Shown here in pieces: positions 59,020-64,000 of a stretch of 64,000 bases of DNA. The first letter of the stretch is position 1. Every line of letters begins with the position of its first letter. A program made the position numbers and the translations under genes. The DNA is taken from the NCBI RefSeq assembly GCF_000283155.1, contig NW_004454166.1, positions 1,466,055 through 1,530,054 of the forward strand. Direction: 5' to 3'. The notes beneath the pieces are model-generated. The model worked only from the letters and a program-made list of their open reading frames with translations. It had not been told where the DNA came from and ran no database searches. Source of the stretch: Ceratotherium simum simum (lineage: Eukaryota; Chordata; Mammalia; Perissodactyla; Rhinocerotidae).

Positions 59020-59215
59020 TGGTTCTATTCTAAGCCTTTACTTGCTGTGTGACCTTGGGCAAGTCACTTCTCTCTGCCTTGTTTTCCTCATGTTGAAACA
59101 TGGAGATTTGGACAGACGGTTTTTAAGGGTCCGTGGCCTCTGCTATTCTTTCTGTCAGCTGTGTGACCTGGGTGACTCACTTTCCATCTATGAGGATTAT
59201 AGTAACATCACCCTC
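59020..59215 (+). repeat. MIR SINE
   Basis: TGCTGTGTGACCTTGGGCAA, GTCACTTCTCTCTGCC and TTTTCCTCATGTTGAAACAT. Confidence 0.7.
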
Positions 59216-59429
59216 ACAGACTTTTCTATAAACTTGCAGATTGGGAAATCCTTTGACATCTTTTTGGGTGCTGTAGAAGAGGGAGGGCTTGCTATTTATT
59301 ATTTTCCCTGGAATTTAAGTTAGCTAGAAGTAGGCATTCCACCACCCTCACAGCCTAGAAAGTTGGTGCTTGTGACCACAAATAGAAGCCTTATGGCAGA
59401 TGTTTGCTCCAGGTCACTCCATCTCTGTC

Positions 59430-60370
59430 CTAAGCATCTCTCGAATCTGCTCATTTCTCTCCATCCCCACTGCTACTGCCATGGTCCAAGCACTGTCTTC
59501 TCTCATCTAGACTACTGCTGTGGCCTCCCAGCGGGTCCCCACCTCCAGTGTCCCTGACTTCTCCAAACAGTCTGCCTTCCACAGAGCAGCCCCAGAGGCA
59601 CTTCTGAAATACAGCTCTCATCACTGACTCGCCTGAAGGGTTTTCACCCTTCAAATCCGCCTGTTGTTCTCAGAAGCCAGCCAAACTTCTTTTTTTTTTT
59701 TTCTTCCTAAAGGCTCTTTATTTATTGCAGTAACATTGGTTTATAACATTGTAAAAATTTCAGGTGTACATCATTGTACTTCTATTTCTGCATGGACTAC
59801 ATCATGTTCACCACCAAAATACTAATTACAACCCATCACCACACACATGTACCCAATTATCCCTTTCACCCTCCTCCCTCCCCCCTTCCCCTCTGGTAAC
59901 CACCAATCCAATCTCTGTCCCTATGTGTTTGTTTATTGTTGTTATTATCTACTACTTAATGAAGGAAATCATACGGTATTTGACCTTCTCCCTCTGACTT
60001 ATTTCACTTTGCATTATACCCTCAATGTCCATCCATGTTGTCACAAATGGCTGGATTTCGTCGTTTCTTATGGCTGAGTAGTATTCCATTGTGTATATAT
60101 ACCACAGCTTCTTTATCCATTCGTCCCTTGATGGGCACTTAGGTTGCTTCCAAGTCTTGGCTATCGTGAATAAGGCTGCAATGAACACAGGGGTGCATGT
60201 ACCTTTGCAAATTGGTGTTTTCAAGTTCTTTGGATAAACAGCCAAACTTCTTAACAAGGCTGCGAGGCCTTCTGTGGTCAGGCCCCCACCTGGTTCGTGA
60301 GCCTCCTCTCCACCCTCCTCTTTCACGCTCAGTCCAGTCATACCCACCTCTTTCTACCCCTTGAGCACAC
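59430..60370. repeat. L2 LINE relic split by the L1 insertion
   Basis: Typical L2 text (CATGGTCCAAGCACTGTC, CTACTGCTGTGGCCTCCCAG, AGGCCTTCTGTGGTCAGGCC) runs on both sides of the L1. Continuity across the target duplication shows that the L2 was there first. Confidence 0.7.
59692..60238 (-). mobile_element. 5'-truncated L1 LINE, 3' end
   Basis: Minus-strand insertion: T-rich tail at the low coordinate, then 3' UTR, then the C-terminal end of L1 ORF2 protein (YIYTMEYYSAIRNDEIQPF at about 60,050-60,110, minus strand). Only the last part of ORF2 remains. A 14-bp direct repeat CAGCCAAACTTCTT flanks it (59678-59691 and 60239-60252). It is inactive because of the truncation. Confidence 0.92.
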
Positions 60371-60399
60371 GTTCTTTCCTGCGTGCAGCCTGAGGACTA

Positions 60400-60570
60400 C
60401 ATGCACAGGCTGCAGAGGCAGGGGCTGGCTCCACCAGCGCCTACTCATGTGACTTTGGGCAAGTTACTTGACCTCTCTGAGGCTCAGTTTCTCTCTCTGT
60501 AAAACGAGGGCACTGTTGTGTCTGTGATTGGGTTGTTCTGTGGATTGAATGAGGTGATGCATGTGAGGTG
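60400..60570 (+). repeat. MIR SINE
   Basis: GTGACTTTGGGCAAGTTACT, TGACCTCTCTGAGGCTCAGT and GATTGAATGAGGTGATGCAT. Confidence 0.75.
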
Positions 60571-60639
60571 CCCAGGATGACCCCTGATGCCTGAGACATG
60601 CGCAGTCAAGGGGGCCTTCTACTATCAGGCTGTTTCCAT

Positions 60640-60930
60640 TGCCTGGAAAACCGTCCTCCCCAGCCCACCATTTACCCAGCTGACATTCCAAGACTTTAGG
60701 ATCCAGCCTGAATGTCACTTCCTACGTGAAGGCTTCCTTGATGCTCATTCCTAACTGTTGGCTCCACAGGCCTCACCTGCAGCACACAGCACCTGCCTGT
60801 TGATAAAAAGATCACATCTGTCACTTGTCTGTCTTCCCTGTGGGACCGTGAGCCCAAGAGGGCAGGAACAGTGTCTGCAGTGGGCACCACTGTGCCCTAG
60901 TGCCCAGCACAGGTCTGGTTCACGGTAGCA
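60640..60930. repeat. L2 LINE relic, 3' part
   Basis: Shows the familiar L2 3' text: TGTCACTTCCTACGTGAAGGC, then GTGAGCCCAAGAGGGCAGG and CAGTGCCCAGCACAGGTCTG-like segments. Confidence 0.65.
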
Positions 60931-61279
60931 AGTGTGTACTGACTAGGGACTCTGGATGCCATGGAAGCCTGGAGCCGTCTGGTTGGTGGTACAGGCTGCT
61001 GGTTGGAACCCAGAGCCTGGTCCATCAGATACCCTCCCACCCCTGCCTGACCCCAAAGCCTCCGTCCTCCGGCCGCTGTGGTCTGGCCCCATAGAGAGGA
61101 TCTCGTGACGACCATTCTAGAGGGGAGGAGCTCTCCTGTGGTCTGAACACACACACGCATGCGCACATGTGTGGATGCACACGCTGGTGCCTGCGAGTTC
61201 GTTCTGCCTGCCTCAGCTGAGCCTGCGTTCTGGGGTGTACAGACCATTGCCCCACATAGGAGCTGCAGCTACACTGGCT

Positions 61280-61475
61280 AGGACGTAGTGAGCGTTTACT
61301 CTGCATACTTTAAATTATTAACACATTTAAATCTCACCACCACTGTACCAGGTCAATACTCTTATCATCCCCATTTTATAGAGATTCAGAGAGATCAAAG
61401 AAATTGCCCAAGGTCACACACCTCCATAGTGGTAGTGTAAGGACTAGCCCCCAGGCAGTGGACTCCAGCGTAGCC
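61280..61475 (-). repeat. MIR SINE
   Basis: GAGCGTTTACTCTGCATACT, CCCCATTTTATAGAGATTCA and GCCCAAGGTCACACACC. Confidence 0.75.
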
Positions 61476-61724
61476 TCACCTGCCACCCTGGTCTGTCTCT
61501 CACAGAGGGTCACAACAAAATGGCACCAGTGGGAATGTCCTTGGCTCTCTCCAGCATGGGGCTTCAATTCCTCAGTTCTGCCTGGTCTCCATCACCCTGG
61601 CAGGCTGAGCTGAGGGGGACCTTGAGGTACCCCATTTCTAAGGTTCCCCCAACACTGCTGTGCACACTTCCCTGTCACACCTTCAGGCTGCTCAGCTTCA
61701 AGTGCAGTTGCTGATCACATGTGC

Positions 61725-61915
61725 CCTTTAAACCACGCGGACTGGAGTTCGAGCCCAGCCCCCCTTCCGTTTACTAGCATGCGAGCTTTGACAAGGGCCT
61801 TAACTTCTCTGAGCTTCACTTTCCTCATTTGTCAAAGGGGATAATAATTCCTAATTTTCCTGGTAACTAAAAAATGTTGCCCCCTAATATTTTTATTAAA
61901 GTACCAGCCGTTATT
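61725..61915 (+). repeat. MIR SINE
   Basis: ACTGGAGTTCGAGCCCAGCC, TCTGAGCTTCACTTTCCTCA and GGGGATAATAATTCC. Confidence 0.7.
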
Positions 61916-62999
61916 ATTTCTATCATCATAGCAGAGTTTTTACTCTGAATTCAGATTCTTCGAGAAGACTTTGCTGAGAATTTTGTAAATTCCTAGCTCT
62001 TATTTTCTCTTTCTTAATGATTATTTTATTTATATTGCTAAGTCTAATGATAGGATTATTCAGGCTAGGGTCAGAAGAAAAAGAATGATGTACCCACCAG
62101 AATGTACACTGGTGGAATTTTAGCTCCATGTCTCAGAAGCTAACAATTCAAGTTGTAGATGAGGGCTGCTTGCAGAGGCAAGGCGCGCCTGACACAGGCT
62201 GGAGGGGCTGGGAGCCTGGCCCCAGGTCAGCCACTATCTTGCCGTGTGCCCCCTACGTCTTCGATTTGGATGCCATGAGCCCAGACAGCCCTTCCAGCTC
62301 CTGATCCTCCCTGCCCCCTCCTCCCTCCTCCCTGCTGCTCCCCTTCCCTCCTCCATCTTCGCTCTCTTCGTTTCCTTTCTGTTTGAGACACAAACGCCAT
62401 CCAGCACTTTTGAATGGTACTTTTGTTCCACTAACATCTCTTTTCTGAAAAGGACGATTGGTCAGGTTTGTATCTTTTAAACGCTGGCACATTTTATCAG
62501 TTAAGAACCTGTGTACTTCTCTCCCGAGACAGAGCCTTAAGGGGGCAGACAGAAGCAGCAAAGGGGGAGGTTTACAGGAGACAATGGAGGAAAACCAACC
62601 AAGTCTCTTTGGGGGTAAATGCCTTCTTTCCTGGGAGCCCCCTTCCTGCTCTTGCCCCGAACCTAAGCATCTTCCAGCCTGACTCCAGTAATGACTGTGC
62701 CCCCTGAGCTCCCCGCAGAATGGGGAGGGGCAAGAGCAGAGCCTGGGCCCCAGTCATCCTTGTCTCAAGGCCTCTTTGAGGCAGGGCTTGGACCCCAGGA
62801 CGCAGAGTCACAGGGCCCTGTGACAGGGTTTGAGTGCTGTGATCTTGGGCAACCCATTCTGGGCCTGTTTTCTTAGTGGCAAAAGAGAGCAGAATGCCTT
62901 CCTCAAAGTCTTGTTCAAGCTCAGTGAGAAGCAATGCATGAGAAAGTGCTTTCAAACTGTAAAGCTCTGTGCAGGTATGAGAGTGTCCTTACAGTTCTT

Positions 63000-63160
63000 T
63001 TCATGTGCCTGCTCTGTGACCTTGGACAAATTCCTTCACTTCTCAGTTAAGGGTCAGTTTTTCCATCTGTAAAATGGGGACAATAATCCTTAGGTCATAC
63101 AGTTACTGTGAGAATTCCATAACAGTTGTAACCCCCTGGCGCAGTTGTTGGCGGTGGCAG
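63000..63160 (+). repeat. MIR SINE
   Basis: GCTCTGTGACCTTGGACAAA, CCATCTGTAAAATGGGGACA and ATAATCCTTAGGTCATACAG. Confidence 0.75.
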
Positions 63161-63269
63161 GTGCCCAGGTCTAGGCAGTGCCTTGTCCCTTTTCCTTTCC
63201 TGTGTCTTCACAGTCCCTCCCTCCGTGAGCACAGCGCACAATAATTAAGCCACAGGCCTCTCAAGTCTG

Positions 63270-63445
63270 GCTGCCCAGTCGGCCACTCCTTGGCTGGGAG
63301 ATGTGGGGCAGCTTCCCTAACTTGTGCCTCAATTGTCTTGCCTGTAAAAGAAAGATAATAATAATACCTGCTTCAGAGGGTTGTTGAGCAGATTGGACCG
63401 TGCCCACGAATGACTGGGCGCAGAGTCAGTGCCAGGTGAATGTTA
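63270..63445 (+). repeat. MIR SINE
   Basis: GGGAGATGTGGGGCAGCTTC, CCTCAATTGTCTTGCCTG and AGGGTTGTTGAGCAGATTGG. Confidence 0.65.
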
Positions 63446-63599
63446 GGGATTCTGCCAGACCTTGCGCCCTCCGCACACCCAGACACAGGACCCAGCCGCC
63501 GTCTCCTCCGAGCCCCCTTGGCCGGTGAAGAGCGCCAGGCCTGAGTGGAGCGGGAAGGACTTGCTCAAGGTCGCACCAGGAGGTAGACGCCAAGATCTC

Positions 63600-64000
63600 T
63601 GAGGAATTTCCAGGGATTGCGAATCAAGCCCCGCTATGAGGCCGGGGCGCTGGGGAGAGGCCAGACCCTCCTCCTCGGCCCCGCCCTCCGGGGCGCCCCC
63701 TCGGCCCGGAACGGAGCGCACACGCCTTCCAGGAGGGCATCAGGGTGTTCCCGAGCGCTGTGGAAGGAGAAAGAAATCCAGCCGCGTCGGAACATGGCGC
63801 AAAGGGAAGGCAGCGCGGCGCCCGCGGGAAGGAGGCGGCCCGCCGCCTGGCCTCCGCCAAGTATTTGCAATTTAATTGACAGTTGGCGGCAGGAAGCCAA
63901 TCAGTATAAGTCGACTGACGTTCCGAGATAAAACGCATCGCGGCGGGCGCTCCCCGCCGGCGGCCTCGGCTGGGCGCGGGCGCACACGGCGTGGCGGCCG
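63600..64000. promoter_or_regulatory. CpG island with promoter-like motifs in PAX5 intron 5 (cut by the window end)
   Basis: CpG density rises sharply at about 63,600 and stays high to the window edge. Inside is an AT-richer core (about 63860-63930) with AATTTAATTGACAG, a CCAAT box in AGCCAATCAG (63895-63904) and CTGACGTTC, a CRE-like half site. An ACATGGCGC stretch near 63794 resembles a YY1 site. No splice donor or coding exon was recognised. It could be an intragenic promoter, the start of a non-coding RNA, or an enhancer with CpG-island character. Confidence 0.5.

Noticed and set aside
59952..60347. 131-codon minus-strand frame ending in L1 ORF2-like peptide
   Set aside because: It is the truncated C-terminal end of L1 ORF2 in an inserted L1 fragment, so it is annotated as a mobile element and not as a gene.

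Overview
This is a mammalian genomic window that contains the 5' half of one protein-coding gene, PAX5 (B-cell lineage activator protein, BSAP), on the + strand. The host is very probably a perissodactyl, and an equid is most likely. The evidence is five copies of the tRNA-derived ERE SINE (5054-5364, 7537-7800, 13465-13676, 43701-43922, 50974-51210), which I know from horse and its relatives, plus an L1 3' end of matching type. The PAX5 call rests on reading the splice-joined exons. The distal first exon 1A starts MDLEKNYPTPRT, the proximal first exon 1B starts MEIHCKHDPFASMH, and exons 2-5 encode the full paired domain, the YSISGILG octapeptide and the KRKR basic stretch. All seven splice phases fit. 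Residue numbering places the known positions V26, P80 and G183 where they belong.

Layout. Positions 1 to about 15,000 are upstream intergenic sequence, rich in old MIR, L2, L1 and MER5-type relics, with three ERE insertions and no gene I can support. From about 15,050 to 19,100 there is a large CpG-rich promoter domain ending in the TATA-driven exon 1A promoter (TATAAAAG at 18863) and exon 1A (ATG at 19333). It contains an odd A+C-rich block at about 17,020-17,490. Exon 1B lies 7.3 kb further on in a second CpG island (about 25,140-27,060). Its promoter is TATA-less, with three CCAAT boxes and GC boxes. Exons 2 (32509-32674), 3 (37773-37970), 4 (45093-45157) and 5 (48535-48663) follow. The rest, from 48,664 to the end, is the first part of intron 5. 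The later exons (partial homeodomain, transactivation and repression domains) are outside the window.

How it works together. The two first exons splice alternatively to the shared exon 2 and supply different N-termini before one common paired domain. Exon 1A is known as the lymphoid-restricted start and exon 1B as the more broadly used start. Intron 5 is known in mouse to hold a lymphoid enhancer bound by PU.1, IRF4/IRF8 and NF-kB. Two clusters here fit that description: an ETS-IRF composite motif plus a second IRF-like motif at 56584-56625, and an ISRE plus octamer at 58435-58492. A CpG island with promoter-like motifs occupies the right edge (from about 63,600).

I found no tRNA, rRNA, snRNA or miRNA gene that I can support, no CRISPR array and no second protein-coding gene. 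Repeat boundaries were judged by eye from remembered consensus sequences, so most are good to tens of bases.
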